Origin: Bradyrhizobium tropiciagri
Lineage (GTDB): Bacteria; Pseudomonadota; Alphaproteobacteria; Rhizobiales; Xanthobacteraceae
Length of the DNA stretch: 64,000 bases
Direction of reading: 5' to 3'
Assembly: GCF_018130545.1 (NCBI RefSeq)
Contig: NZ_JAFCKF010000003.1
Location: 620,001 to 684,000, forward strand
The notes beneath the pieces were generated by a model, which made no database searches, was not told the origin of the DNA, and saw only the letters and a program-made list of their open reading frames with translations. The translations under genes and the position numbers were made by a program. The first letter of the stretch is position 1. Every line of letters starts with the position of its first letter. Positions 8,819 to 17,034 of the stretch are shown piece by piece.

Positions 8819-8937
8819 GCGCGGGCGACCTCCAATTGCCGACCTCCGCTGCGTGACCCAGCTCACGTACCGCGGCCGCATCTGCGCCTAACCTCCCCGC
8901 GACCGGTCTCGCACCGGGATCCGCTTGGGAGCGCGCC

Positions 8938-10509
8938 ATGACCCGCCTGACATCCATGATGATATCGGCCGCATTGCTCGGCCTGCTGAGCCTCGGCGTG
9001 CCCAGCCCAGGATTTGCCGAGACCAGCAACATCAGCGTCGGCAACGCAACGCAGGCGACGACACAATCCGCCGATCAAGCCCCTACCCCTACGACGCCTG
9101 CGGCGTCGACGCCGGCTGCGTTGCGCAGTCCTGAGCAGCGCGTCGCGCTGGTGATCGGCAATGCCAATTATCAGAACGCGCCAAAGCTTGCCAATCCCGG
9201 CAATGATGCGCAGTCGATGGCCGAGCTGTTGAACGCCGCCGGCTTCGAGGTGATCTCCGCGACCGACCTCAAGCAAGGCGAGATGGTCAGGGTGTTGCAG
9301 GACTTCTCCGACAAGGTCGCCGCGCGCGGCTCCAATACGGTCGCGATGATCTATTACGCCGGCCACGGCGTGCAGCTCGCCGGCGAGAATTATCTGATTC
9401 CGGTCGATGCAAAGATCGCAACGCCGTCCGACCTCGACGGCAATGCGGTGCGCCTCGTCGACGTGATGGGGACGCTCGAGAACATCCCGAGCCGGATGCG
9501 CATCGTGGTGCTCGACGCCTGCCGCAACAACCCGTTTCCTGACGTCAACGACGCCGGCCGCGGCCTTGCCGTCGTCGATGCGCCGAGCGGCTCGATCGTC
9601 GGCTATTCGACCGCGCCCGGCATGGAGGCGCAAGATGGCAGCAAGGACGGCAGCAACGGCCACAGCCCCTACACCAATGCCTTCCTGCGGCTGGCGCGCG
9701 AGCCCAATCTGCCGATCGAGCAGCTGTTCAAGCGCGTTCGCCTCGAGGTCAACTCGACGACCGATGGCCGCCAGACGCCGTGGGAAAGCTCGTCGTTGAC
9801 CTCCGACTTCACTTTCTTCGGCGACACCGCGATGGCGGCGGCCCGCGCGCCCGCGAATGGCCCGGTCGTGCAGATCGCCTCGAACCTGCCGAACCGCTCG
9901 GCGCGCCAGGCCTATGACTTCGTGCTGTCGGAAGGCCGACCGGATTACTACGAGGAATTCATCCGGCTCTATCCGCGCGATCCGCTGTGCGATCGCATCC
10001 GCTTCCTGCTGACCAACTGGCTGCAGGTCGCGGCCTGGCACAAGGCGGTGCTTGCCAACACGCCGTTCGCCTACAAGACCTTCCACGACAATTTCGCCGG
10101 CAGCCCCTACGCGCAGCAGGCCTTAAGGCTGCAGACGCAGCCGAAGGCCGTGCCGCTGATGCAGTTCACGCGGCTGTCGAGTCATCAGGCCTTCCGGCCG
10201 ATCAATGCGGGCGCGCAAGGCGCGATCGGCAAGATCGTGACCATGCCCGCACCGGGCGCAAAACCGGTCGGCATGCCGGGCTCCGTCGGCAAGGGCAAGG
10301 TCGCGAGCCTTCCCGCAGCGAACACCGTCAGCACCACGTCGAACCCGGTCATGAAAGGCAACGGCAGGCAGCACGTCCGCACCGAGCGGCAGAGCATGCC
10401 AGTCAACCGGATGAGATCAGGCGGCAGCCATACGGCCTTCCACTCCAGCTCAACAGGCTCGCACTTCAGCGCAATGGGCGGCGGCCACGGTGGCGGCTTC
10501 AGGCACTGA
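8938..10509 (+). CDS. Exported caspase-family (peptidase C14) protein
   Basis: 523 residues. An N-terminal signal peptide (hydrophobic ~7-25, likely cut after PGFA at 27) directs export. A Thr/Pro linker precedes a caspase-like C14 domain from ~68 to ~290. The dyad is His143 in IYYAGHG and Cys195 in VVLDACRNNPF, both intact, and RVALVIGNANYQN opens the fold. Further residues (~300-400) carry a region with repeat-like YDFVLSEGRPDYYEEFIRLYPR. The C-terminal ~100 residues are Lys/Ser/Gly-rich and end in a Gly/His-rich tail. Bacterial orthocaspases of this kind usually cleave after Arg or Lys; the target here is unknown. A terminator lies after the stop. Unrelated neighbours give no pathway. Confidence 0.85.
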   Translation: MTRLTSMMISAALLGLLSLGVPSPGFAETSNISVGNATQATTQSADQAPTPTTPAASTPAALRSPEQRVALVIGNANYQNAPKLANPGNDAQSMAELLNAAGFEVISATDLKQGEMVRVLQDFSDKVAARGSNTVAMIYYAGHGVQLAGENYLIPVDAKIATPSDLDGNAVRLVDVMGTLENIPSRMRIVVLDACRNNPFPDVNDAGRGLAVVDAPSGSIVGYSTAPGMEAQDGSKDGSNGHSPYTNAFLRLAREPNLPIEQLFKRVRLEVNSTTDGRQTPWESSSLTSDFTFFGDTAMAAARAPANGPVVQIASNLPNRSARQAYDFVLSEGRPDYYEEFIRLYPRDPLCDRIRFLLTNWLQVAAWHKAVLANTPFAYKTFHDNFAGSPYAQQALRLQTQPKAVPLMQFTRLSSHQAFRPINAGAQGAIGKIVTMPAPGAKPVGMPGSVGKGKVASLPAANTVSTTSNPVMKGNGRQHVRTERQSMPVNRMRSGGSHTAFHSSSTGSHFSAMGGGHGGGFRH

Positions 10510-10526
10510 TCCGCAGCACAACGAAA

Positions 10527-10557
10527 CGGGGGCAGAGCGATCATCGCCCCGCCCCCG
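10527..10557. terminator. Bidirectional hairpin between caspase and dehydratase genes
   Basis: Arms CGGGGGCAGAGCGAT (10527-10541) and ATCGCCCCGCCCCCG (10543-10557) pair with two mismatches. The hairpin sits between two convergent genes and is followed on the plus strand by CTTCTTTC. Confidence 0.7.
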
Positions 10558-10578
10558 CTTCTTTCAAAATGCTTGATC

Positions 10579-11568
10579 TCAGGCGACGAGCTTCGCGAAC
10601 AAATCGGCGTCGACATTGCCGCCGGAGAGCACGATGACGACATTCTTGCCCTTGGCGTCGATCCGGCCCGCCAGCAGCGCGGCGAGACCGATCGCGCCGC
10701 CGGGCTCGACCACGAGCTTCAGCTCGCGATAGGCGAAGGCGACGGCGGCACCGACCTCGTCATCGGAGGCGCTGACGCCATTCGCGAGCAGCTTGCTGTT
10801 GATGGCAAAGGTGAGCTCACCCGGCATCATCGCCATCAGCGCATCGCAGATGGTGCGCGGCGCAACCGCATGCGCTTCGCGATGGCCGACCTTGAGCGAC
10901 AAGGCATGATCGTCGTAGCCCGCGGGCTCGGCGACGATCACCTGGGCCTGCGGATACTTCACCTTCACCGCGGTGGCGACACCGGCGATCAATCCGCCGC
11001 CGGAAGCCGGCGCGACGACGATGTCGGGCACGAGGCCAAGCGCGGCCATGTCCTCGGCGATCTCCCGGCCGGCGGTGCCCTGGCCCGCGATCACCAAGGG
11101 ATCGTCATAGGGAGGCACGAGCGTCGCGCCACGCTTGCTGGCGATGCCGCTCGCAATCGCCGCACGGTCGTCGCGATCGCGATCGTACAGCACGACCTCG
11201 GCGCCATAGGACTTGGTCCGCTCACGCTTGGTGAGCGGCGAGTCCGCAGGCATCACGATGGTCGCCTGCATGTTGAGGATCTTCGCCGCCGCGGCCACGC
11301 CCTGGGCATGGTTGCCCGAGGAGAACGCAACGACGCCGCCGCTCCGCTTGTCCTGCGGAATCGAGGCGAGCTTGTTGAACGCGCCGCGGAACTTGAACGA
11401 TCCGGTCCGCTGCAGCATCTCGGGCTTGAGGAAAACCCGGCTGCCGACGCGTTCGTTGAGAACGGGAAAGGTCAGGAGCGGCGTGCGCACCGCGAACGGC
11501 GCGACCACCCTTGCGGCGGCATCGATGTCCGCGGCAGCGACGGGTGGATTTAAAGTGGTGTCCGTCAT
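10579..11568 (-). CDS. PLP-dependent threonine/serine dehydratase
   Basis: 329 residues of the tryptophan-synthase-beta PLP fold. Lys59 in GSFKFRGA binds the cofactor, SSGNHAQG binds substrate, and the glycine loop ASGGGLIAG binds phosphate. A Ser-containing end (VVIVLSGGNVD) is typical of threonine deaminases. There is no C-terminal ACT regulatory domain, so this is the short catabolic or serine-racemase-like form rather than biosynthetic IlvA. It should convert L-threonine to 2-oxobutanoate and ammonia, or act on serine; specificity is open. ATG 11568 is chosen because the upstream extension is unlike the family. Confidence 0.85.
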   Translation of the reverse strand: MTDTTLNPPVAAADIDAAARVVAPFAVRTPLLTFPVLNERVGSRVFLKPEMLQRTGSFKFRGAFNKLASIPQDKRSGGVVAFSSGNHAQGVAAAAKILNMQATIVMPADSPLTKRERTKSYGAEVVLYDRDRDDRAAIASGIASKRGATLVPPYDDPLVIAGQGTAGREIAEDMAALGLVPDIVVAPASGGGLIAGVATAVKVKYPQAQVIVAEPAGYDDHALSLKVGHREAHAVAPRTICDALMAMMPGELTFAINSKLLANGVSASDDEVGAAVAFAYRELKLVVEPGGAIGLAALLAGRIDAKGKNVVIVLSGGNVDADLFAKLVA

Positions 11569-11610
11569 CCGCGATTTGTATCGCGGCGGGACGCAGCCCG
11601 GCAAGACGCT

Positions 11611-12702
11611 TTAGCGTGAGTTTGTGTGGGTGGCCGGCAGGGCCGCAAAATGATGCTCTTCGGCACCGAATTCGATCGCTTCCCCCTCGCCGTCGGGCGC
11701 AGCGGGCCGGACATTCATGCAGCGGTCGATGAACACCCGGGCCGAGGCCTGCCAGGTGTGAAGCGCGGCAAAATCGACGCAGGCCTGCCGGGGAATGCTG
11801 AGTGCCTCGAGACAGGCATGGTGCAAATCGTCGTCGAGCACGCCGACCGGCGCCGCGCCTATCACGTCGCGAGGACCGGTGACCGGAAAAGCGGCAACCG
11901 GCAGGCCGCTCGCCAGCGCCTCGAGCAGCACCAAACCGAACGTATCGGTGCGGCTCGGGAAAACGAACACATCGGCCGCAGCATAGATCTCAGCCAATTC
12001 TTCCCCATGGCGGGCGCCGAGGAAAACGGCTTCCGGATATTTCCGCTCCAGCGCCGCCCGCGCCGGGCCGTCGCCGACCACGACCTTGGTGCCGGGCAGG
12101 TCGAGATCGAGGAATGCCTCGAGATTCTTCTCCACCGCGACCCGGCCCACGCTGAGATAGACCGGCTGCGGCAGGCAGAGATCGACGTCGCGCGGATGGA
12201 ACAGCCCGGTATCCACGCCACGCGACCACAGCACCACATTGCGGAAGCCGCGCTGGCGCAGCTCGGCCGCCAGCGCCGGGGTCGCCGCCATCACCGCCCG
12301 GCTCGGCTTGTGGAACCAGCGCAGCGCGCGCCACACCCAGGCCTCCGGGACAGGCGTGCGCGCCGAGACATATTCGGGGAAACGGGTGTGGAAGCTGGTC
12401 GTGAACGGCAGGCCGTGCTTGCGGCAGTAGCGGCGGACCGACAGCCCGATCGGGCCCTCGGTCGCGATATGGATGCTGTCGGGCTTGGCCGCCTCGATCA
12501 GGCTGGCGACCTTTGCCTGGTACGGCAGCGCCAGCCGAAGATCGCGATAGCTCGGCATCGCGAAGGTGCGGAACTCGTCCGGCGTCAGGAAACTCACCTC
12601 GACGCCGAGTGATTTCGCCGCCTGCGCCATCATGGTCAGCGTGCGGACAACCCCGTTGACCTGGGGATGCCACGCATCGGTCGCGACCAGGATATGCGTC
12701 AT
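11611..12702 (-). CDS. GT4-family glycosyltransferase coupled to LpxH-like gene
   Basis: 363 residues, GT-B fold. The N-terminal segment ATDAWHPQVNGVVRTL is characteristic of the SqdX/DGD-like and mannosyltransferase (MgtA-type) GT4 group. The C-terminal donor site carries SRTDTFGLVLLEALASGLPV. ATG 12702 overlaps the stop of the upstream LpxH-like gene by four bases (ATGA), so the two are translationally coupled. The pairing suggests glycosylation of a lipid, perhaps a diacylglycerol-type glycolipid, but donor and acceptor cannot be read from sequence. No transmembrane segment is seen; a peripheral membrane enzyme is likely. Confidence 0.85.
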   Translation of the reverse strand: MTHILVATDAWHPQVNGVVRTLTMMAQAAKSLGVEVSFLTPDEFRTFAMPSYRDLRLALPYQAKVASLIEAAKPDSIHIATEGPIGLSVRRYCRKHGLPFTTSFHTRFPEYVSARTPVPEAWVWRALRWFHKPSRAVMAATPALAAELRQRGFRNVVLWSRGVDTGLFHPRDVDLCLPQPVYLSVGRVAVEKNLEAFLDLDLPGTKVVVGDGPARAALERKYPEAVFLGARHGEELAEIYAAADVFVFPSRTDTFGLVLLEALASGLPVAAFPVTGPRDVIGAAPVGVLDDDLHHACLEALSIPRQACVDFAALHTWQASARVFIDRCMNVRPAAPDGEGEAIEFGAEEHHFAALPATHTNSR

Positions 12703-13511
12703 GCAGCGCGTGCCGTCACTCGCGGAACTGGCGCGATCCGGCGCACCGGGTCGGTCCAGGTGATGATTTCGAAGCTGCCGTCCTCATGCTCGGCGAGCGC
12801 CGTGCAGCTCTCGACCCAGTCGCCGCAATTCATGTAACGGATGCCCTGCTCGTCATGGATCGTCGCGTAGTGGATGTGGCCGCAGATCACGCCGTCGCAA
12901 CCGTGACGCCGCGCCTCGCCGGCCAGCGTCGCCTCGAACGCGCCGATATAGTTCACCGCCTTCTTGACCTTGAGCTTGGCCCATTGCGACAGCGACCAAT
13001 AGGGAACGCCGAACATCTTGCGGAAGAAGTTGACGAAGCGATTCATCTGGATCGCGAAGTCGTAGGCTTTGTCACCGAGATGGGCGAGCCAGCGCGCGTT
13101 CTGCACCACGAGATCGAAGATGTCGCCGTGGATCACGAGATAGCGCTTGCCGTCGGCGCCAGTGTGAACGGTGTTCTCCACCACATCGATGCCGCCGAAA
13201 TGCGTGCCGTAATATTTGCGCAGGAACTCGTCGTGATTGCCCGGGACGTAGATCACCTTGGCGCCCTTGCGCGCCTTGCGCAGCATCTTCTGCACGAAAT
13301 CGTTGTGAGTCTGCGGCCAATACCAATTCGACTTCAGCGCCCAGCCGTCGACGATATCACCAACCAGGTAGATCGTGTCGGCATCGTGAGAGCGGAGGAA
13401 GTCCAGCAGACGGTCGGCTTGCGAACCGCGGGCTCCGAGATGGACATCGGAGATAAACAAAGTGCGAAAGTGCCGCTCGGGACTTTCTTCACTCAAGGAG
13501 TCGCTTCCCAT
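12699..13511 (-). CDS. LpxH-like UDP-2,3-diacylglucosamine diphosphatase / metallophosphoesterase
   Basis: 270 residues of the calcineurin-like phosphoesterase fold. All metal motifs are present in order: ISDVHLG, VGDIVDGW, PGNHDE, VIHGDIFD and CGHIHYATI. LpxH hydrolyses UDP-2,3-diacylglucosamine to lipid X in lipid A synthesis. Many alphaproteobacteria use LpxI for that step, so this paralogue may instead act on another lipid pyrophosphate. ATG 13511 (MGSDSLSEE) is chosen over an upstream in-frame start because the family motif begins soon after it. First gene of a two-gene operon with the GT4 gene. Confidence 0.8.
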   Translation of the reverse strand: MGSDSLSEESPERHFRTLFISDVHLGARGSQADRLLDFLRSHDADTIYLVGDIVDGWALKSNWYWPQTHNDFVQKMLRKARKGAKVIYVPGNHDEFLRKYYGTHFGGIDVVENTVHTGADGKRYLVIHGDIFDLVVQNARWLAHLGDKAYDFAIQMNRFVNFFRKMFGVPYWSLSQWAKLKVKKAVNYIGAFEATLAGEARRHGCDGVICGHIHYATIHDEQGIRYMNCGDWVESCTALAEHEDGSFEIITWTDPVRRIAPVPRVTARAA

Positions 13512-13806
13512 GCCTGTGCACCTAACAGATTCCTGTGACAAGGCGATGACGATCCCCGCGACCCAAGGCCCCACAAACAGTTAACGAGAATCAGCAGTAC
13601 GCCCCTCCAATGCGGATAACAGCGGCGTGCGACAATCTGGCGACATCAGCGGTCGCGGCTGTGTGGAACAGGTGTTGTGTTGCGCGTAGATCGCAGCGGA
13701 ACAACGCACATGCGTTAGCCCAGATGGAGCGAAGCGCAATCCGAGGCCTTCGCGCGCGAAGGGTTCATTCCCGGATTGCGCTGCGCTCCATCCGGGCTAC
13801 AGGCAA
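13512..13806. other. Intergenic region upstream of the LpxH-like gene
   Basis: No gene is supported in these 295 bases. The right half is a palindromic repeat described separately; the left part should hold the promoter of the LpxH-like operon on the minus strand, but no convincing -35/-10 pair was seen. Confidence 0.6.
13716..13799. repeat. Palindromic intergenic repeat (GGAGCG..GCGCAATCCG type)
   Basis: Two 28-base arms (13716-13743 and 13772-13799) pair with only two mismatches; each contains ATGGAGCG and GCGCAATCCG. The spacer is 28 bases. From recall, this type is widespread between genes in Bradyrhizobium. It lies just after thiD and may act as a terminator for that gene. Confidence 0.8.
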
Positions 13807-14604
13807 TCAATAATACTTGTGAAAATGATGCACCGGCCCATGGCCGTGGCCAACGGCAAAACGATCCGCGGCGGCGATCGCTTCCGTGATCCACGCCTTG
13901 GCATTGCGCACGGCGGTCTCCATGCCCTCGCCTTTCGCAAGTCCTGCCGCGATCGCCGACGACAGCGAGCAGCCGGTGCCATGCGTGTTTGCTGTCGCGA
14001 TGCGCGGCGCTGATAGGGCGATGCTTCGCTCAGCGTCGATCAGATAGTCGATGCTTTCCGCACCGTGTCCATGGCCACCCTTGACCAGCACTGCGCAGCA
14101 TCCCATCGCCAGCAATCGCTTGCCCTGACGTTCGACATCTGCCTCGCTCGTCGCGACCGCCTCGCCCAACAGTGCCGCCACTTCCGGCAGGTTCGGCGTG
14201 ATCAGCGAGGCCTGCGGAAACAGCAAGCTACGCAACGCATCGATGGCCTCGGCGGCGAGCAGCCGATCGCCTGATGTCGCGACCATCACCGGATCGAGCA
14301 CGATGTGGCGCGGCGCCCAGCGCGTCAGCGCATCGGCAATCGCAGCGATGGTCTCGGCTTGCGCCACCATGCCGATCTTGACCGCGCCGACATCGAGGTC
14401 GGAGAACACGGCATCGATCTGGGCGGTGACGAATGCAGCGGGCACCGGATGGATGCCGCTGACCCCGGTGGTGTTCTGCGCGGTCAGCGCCGTGATCGCG
14501 GAAGCGCCATAGACCCCGAGCGCTGCGAAGCTCTTGAGGTCGGCCTGGATGCCCGCCCCACCGGAGGAATCCGAGCCGGCAATGGTGAGCGCGACCGGCG
14601 TCAT
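13807..14604 (-). CDS. thiD: Bifunctional hydroxymethylpyrimidine / phosphomethylpyrimidine kinase
   Basis: 265 residues, ribokinase fold. The N-terminal [15 protein letters not shown], the VKGGHGHG loop and the anion-hole motif [18 protein letters not shown] are the ThiD signatures. It phosphorylates HMP twice to HMP-PP for thiamine pyrophosphate synthesis. ATG 14604 ([10 protein letters not shown]) is the family start; the upstream extension was rejected. No other thiamine gene and no recognisable TPP riboswitch is nearby, so it appears to stand alone. Confidence 0.93.
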   Translation of the reverse strand: MTPVALTIAGSDSSGGAGIQADLKSFAALGVYGASAITALTAQNTTGVSGIHPVPAAFVTAQIDAVFSDLDVGAVKIGMVAQAETIAAIADALTRWAPRHIVLDPVMVATSGDRLLAAEAIDALRSLLFPQASLITPNLPEVAALLGEAVATSEADVERQGKRLLAMGCCAVLVKGGHGHGAESIDYLIDAERSIALSAPRIATANTHGTGCSLSSAIAAGLAKGEGMETAVRNAKAWITEAIAAADRFAVGHGHGPVHHFHKYY

Positions 14605-14797
14605 CTTGCGGCTCCGGCGGTTGAGGCGAATGAGACCGTGACAAATTGGACCATGGCCTGTCCTAGCCCGGCCGCCCACCGGCAGCAAGTTCGCCTGACT
14701 TTACCGCGGGTTGACCTTGTCTTTCCCAGCGCTTGTCCCCTTGCCTTGGCCGCCGGTTTTTGGCCTATAGTCGGCCAAATCCCCGGAGACGACTTTG

Positions 14798-15043
14798 ATG
14801 GTTCCTTTCTTCGTCCAGATCAAATGCAAGCTCGGCCAGTCCTACACCGTCGCCAACGCGCTGGCGGAAGCCGAGATTGCGTCCGAGATCTATTCCACCG
14901 CGGGCAACTACGACCTCCTGGTCAAGTTCTACGTCGACCACGACACCGACATCGGCCATTTCATCAACGAGAAGGTTCAGGTGATCCCCGGCATCCAGGA
15001 CACCCTCACTATCATCACCTTCAAGGCGTTCGGCGCGAAGTAG
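14798..15043 (+). CDS. Stand-alone Lrp/AsnC ligand-binding (RAM) domain protein
   Basis: 81 residues comprising only the effector-binding alpha/beta domain of Lrp/AsnC regulators. It starts MVPFFVQIKCKLGQ and has the ligand-loop segment GNYDLLVKFYV and the end DTLTIITFKAF. There is no helix-turn-helix. Family members of this kind are cytoplasmic multimers that bind amino acids or modulate full-length Lrp proteins. A GGAG sequence at 14785-14788 sits upstream of ATG 14798, which is preferred to the TTG immediately before it. Divergent from thiD. Confidence 0.85.
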   Translation: MVPFFVQIKCKLGQSYTVANALAEAEIASEIYSTAGNYDLLVKFYVDHDTDIGHFINEKVQVIPGIQDTLTIITFKAFGAK

Positions 15044-15053
15044 GGCATGATCC

Positions 15054-15076
15054 GGAAAGCTGCGAAGCGGCTTTCC
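15054..15076. repeat. Small hairpin / degenerate dispersed repeat
   Basis: GGAAAGC and GCTTTCC pair around TGCGAAGCG, preceded by GCATGATCC. The whole looks like a degenerate copy of the GCATGATC palindrome also seen between mlaF and mlaD. It begins 10 bases after the RAM-domain stop and may end that transcript. Confidence 0.55.
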
Positions 15077-15326
15077 CGCGCGACAGACGCGGAACGCGTC
15101 GGCGCGGAGGTCATGTGCAGACGCTCGCAAGTGCCATATGCGACGGCCTTGGGTCCGCGCGGGACAACTGCACAATTTCTGAATATTAGAAGAATACCCC
15201 TGAGTTGCCCGACGTGTCAAGTTGCTTGGTCGAACGTCGGACGCGGTCGGCTACTTTGCATGGGGTTGTTTTTCGATATTTTGGCAGCGCCCCTGTGACG
15301 GCCCGATAGCATCATATTGCGCCAGA

Positions 15327-15406
15327 GCGTTTTCCAGGGAACTGGCTGAAAGAAAACGCGTCAAAACAACGATCTGGAGCCCCGTTGCGATTCAATCGGA
15401 ACGGGG
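15327..15406. repeat. Composite repeat with terminator hairpin downstream of cytochrome c gene
   Basis: GCGTTTTC (15327-15334) pairs with GAAAACGC (15352-15359). After AACAACGATCTGG comes a second hairpin with 13-base arms (15380-15392 and 15394-15406) separated by one base, with one mismatch. On the minus strand the second hairpin starts three bases after the cytochrome c stop and is followed by a GTTGTTTTG stretch, so it probably terminates that gene. The composite resembles a recurrent Bradyrhizobium intergenic element (from recall). Confidence 0.65.
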
Positions 15407-15408
15407 TT

Positions 15409-16338
15409 CTAGGATTTCTTCTCGGGCTTCACCGGTTTCGGCGGCCCCTCGACCGGCGGTAGCGACTTGATGTACTCGGCGATCGCATCGCGATCGCTTG
15501 ATGAGAGCTGCGAGGTGTTGCGGATCACGCGCACCATCGAACCGCCGGCGCTGTCGCCGTCCGGAGTCTGGCCGCTCTCGAGGAAATAGGCGACATCCTT
15601 TGCGCTCCAGTCGGCGATCCCCCGCGGCGTGATATTGGGCACCCAGCCCTCGCCTTCCGGATTCGGGCCGCCGGCGAAGCGCTGCGCGGTGATGATGCCG
15701 CCGAGGAAATTGCGCGGGCTGTGGCACTCGGCGCAATGGCCGAAGCTGTTGACGAGATAGGCGCCGCGATACCACTGCGCCGAGCGGCTCGCGTCTGCGA
15801 TGAACGGCTTGTCGTCCATGAACAGCAGTTTCCAGACCCCGACATTGCGCCTGATGTTGAAGGGGAACGGCAAATCATGGTCGCGCACCTTGCCGGCAAC
15901 CGGCGGCAAGGTCTTCAGATAGGCGAACAGGTCGCGGACGTCATTGACCCTGGCGTGCTGATACGACGTGTAGGGAAACGCGGGGAAATAGTGCGTCCCC
16001 GACGGTGAGGTCCCCTTCATGACCGCGGTGACGAAATCGGCCTCGGTCCAGCGGCCGATGCCGTCGTTCGGATCGGGCGAGATGTTCGGCGCGTAGAAGG
16101 TGCCGAACGGCGACGGGATCGCGAGCCCGCCGCCCAATTTGGTGCGGTCGTCCTGCTTCGGCACGGCGTGGCAGGAGGAACATCCCCCCGCATTGAACGT
16201 TGTGAGGCCGTTGGCCAAGTTTGGCTGGTAGGCCGGCAGCGCACTCGCAGCAACGGTCGCCGGGATCGTCAGCCACCAGAACACACCGAAGCCGATGATG
16301 CCGACCAGGCCGGCAAGGAGAAGAATTCGTCGCAACAT
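15409..16338 (-). CDS. Membrane-anchored diheme cytochrome c
   Basis: 309 residues. One N-terminal membrane segment (about 5-26, LLLAGLVGIIGFGVFWWL) anchors it to the inner membrane. Two haem-c sites follow: CSSCH near residue 53 and CAECH near 203, each in a cytochrome-c-like domain. The architecture resembles the diheme cytochrome subunits that pass electrons from flavin or molybdenum dehydrogenases to the oxidase. A molybdenum hydroxylase subunit lies 1.2 kb away at 17.6-19.9 kb on the same strand, but separate terminators intervene. Its partner is therefore open. Confidence 0.85.
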   Translation of the reverse strand: MLRRILLLAGLVGIIGFGVFWWLTIPATVAASALPAYQPNLANGLTTFNAGGCSSCHAVPKQDDRTKLGGGLAIPSPFGTFYAPNISPDPNDGIGRWTEADFVTAVMKGTSPSGTHYFPAFPYTSYQHARVNDVRDLFAYLKTLPPVAGKVRDHDLPFPFNIRRNVGVWKLLFMDDKPFIADASRSAQWYRGAYLVNSFGHCAECHSPRNFLGGIITAQRFAGGPNPEGEGWVPNITPRGIADWSAKDVAYFLESGQTPDGDSAGGSMVRVIRNTSQLSSSDRDAIAEYIKSLPPVEGPPKPVKPEKKS

Positions 16339-16504
16339 TCACCGATCCGTCATTGGTCGCGTCAGCCTATCAACCAGTATGATGACAACCCGTCGTACAA
16401 GCTCTCATCAAATTTGCCGCAGCTCACGATCGTTTTGGGAATAAATCGGCAAAGCCGCTGTTGAAGAAGTGCAACCGTCCTGTGACGTCAAAGGGGAGAG
16501 AACC

Positions 16505-16927
16505 ATGCCAAACAAGACCTTGCTTGCCACGCTGACACTCGGCGCTGCCGTCGCCCTCGCCGGTCCGGCCTTCGCCGAGAAGCTGCATGCCAAATTGGAC
16601 GGCAAGTCCGAAGTACCGGCGAATACCAGCGCCGGCACCGGCACTGCCGATATCGACTACGACGCGGCCAGCAAGAAACTCAGCTGGAAGCTGACCTATT
16701 CCGGCCTGTCGGGGCCGGCCACCGCCGCGCATTTCCACGGCCCCGCCGAGGCCGGCAAGAATTCCGGTGTCGCGGTCGCGATCCCTAACGCGACGTCGAG
16801 CCCGGTCGAAGGCAGCGCCACGCTGACCGACGCGCAGGCCGCCGATCTGCTCGCCGGCAAGTACTATGTCAACGTCCATACCGCAGCCAACCCGGGCGGC
16901 GAGATCCGCGGCCAAGTCACAAAGTAA
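16505..16927 (+). CDS. Exported CHRD-domain protein
   Basis: 140 residues. A classical signal peptide (MPNKTLLATLTLGAAVALA, likely cleaved after AFA) is followed by a complete CHRD domain, first defined in chordin. Visible features are SGLSGPATAAHFHGPA and the end YYVNVHTAANPGGEIRGQV. Function in bacteria is unknown. GGGGAGAG just upstream of ATG 16505 is a strong ribosome site and excludes the start 12 codons earlier. Single gene with a terminator after it. Confidence 0.88.
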   Translation: MPNKTLLATLTLGAAVALAGPAFAEKLHAKLDGKSEVPANTSAGTGTADIDYDAASKKLSWKLTYSGLSGPATAAHFHGPAEAGKNSGVAVAIPNATSSPVEGSATLTDAQAADLLAGKYYVNVHTAANPGGEIRGQVTK

Positions 16928-16984
16928 CAGATCACGAAATAACGAGCCACGAAGTAAGACTTCAACAAGAAACGGCCGACACAA

Positions 16985-17018
16985 AAAAGGGCGGACGCCT
17001 CGCGGCGTTCGCCCTTTT
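16985..17018. terminator. Bidirectional terminator between CHRD and cytochrome c'-like genes
   Basis: AAAAGGGCGGACGCC and GGCGTTCGCCCTTTT pair with one mismatch around a TCGC loop, between two convergent genes. A and T runs flank both sides. Confidence 0.9.
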
Positions 17019-17034
17019 CATTGACCGACGGCGA

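Larger units (their letters stand above)
15044..15408. other. Intergenic region rich in dispersed repeats
   Basis: No credible gene in 365 bases. The region is mostly repeat-derived: a short hairpin at 15054-15076, a GCGTTTTC palindrome at 15327-15359 and a terminator-like hairpin at 15380-15406. Between about 15100 and 15300 I see nothing recognisable. Confidence 0.6.

Noticed and set aside
7403-8881. Upstream extension of the MFS frame to 892 codons
   Set aside because: It is antisense to the Ala/Glu-rich gene and is low-complexity shadow sequence. The transporter starts at ATG 7402.
15044-15408. Small coding frames in the repeat-rich intergenic region
   Set aside because: They run through palindromic repeats and have no ribosome site or composition like neighbouring proteins.
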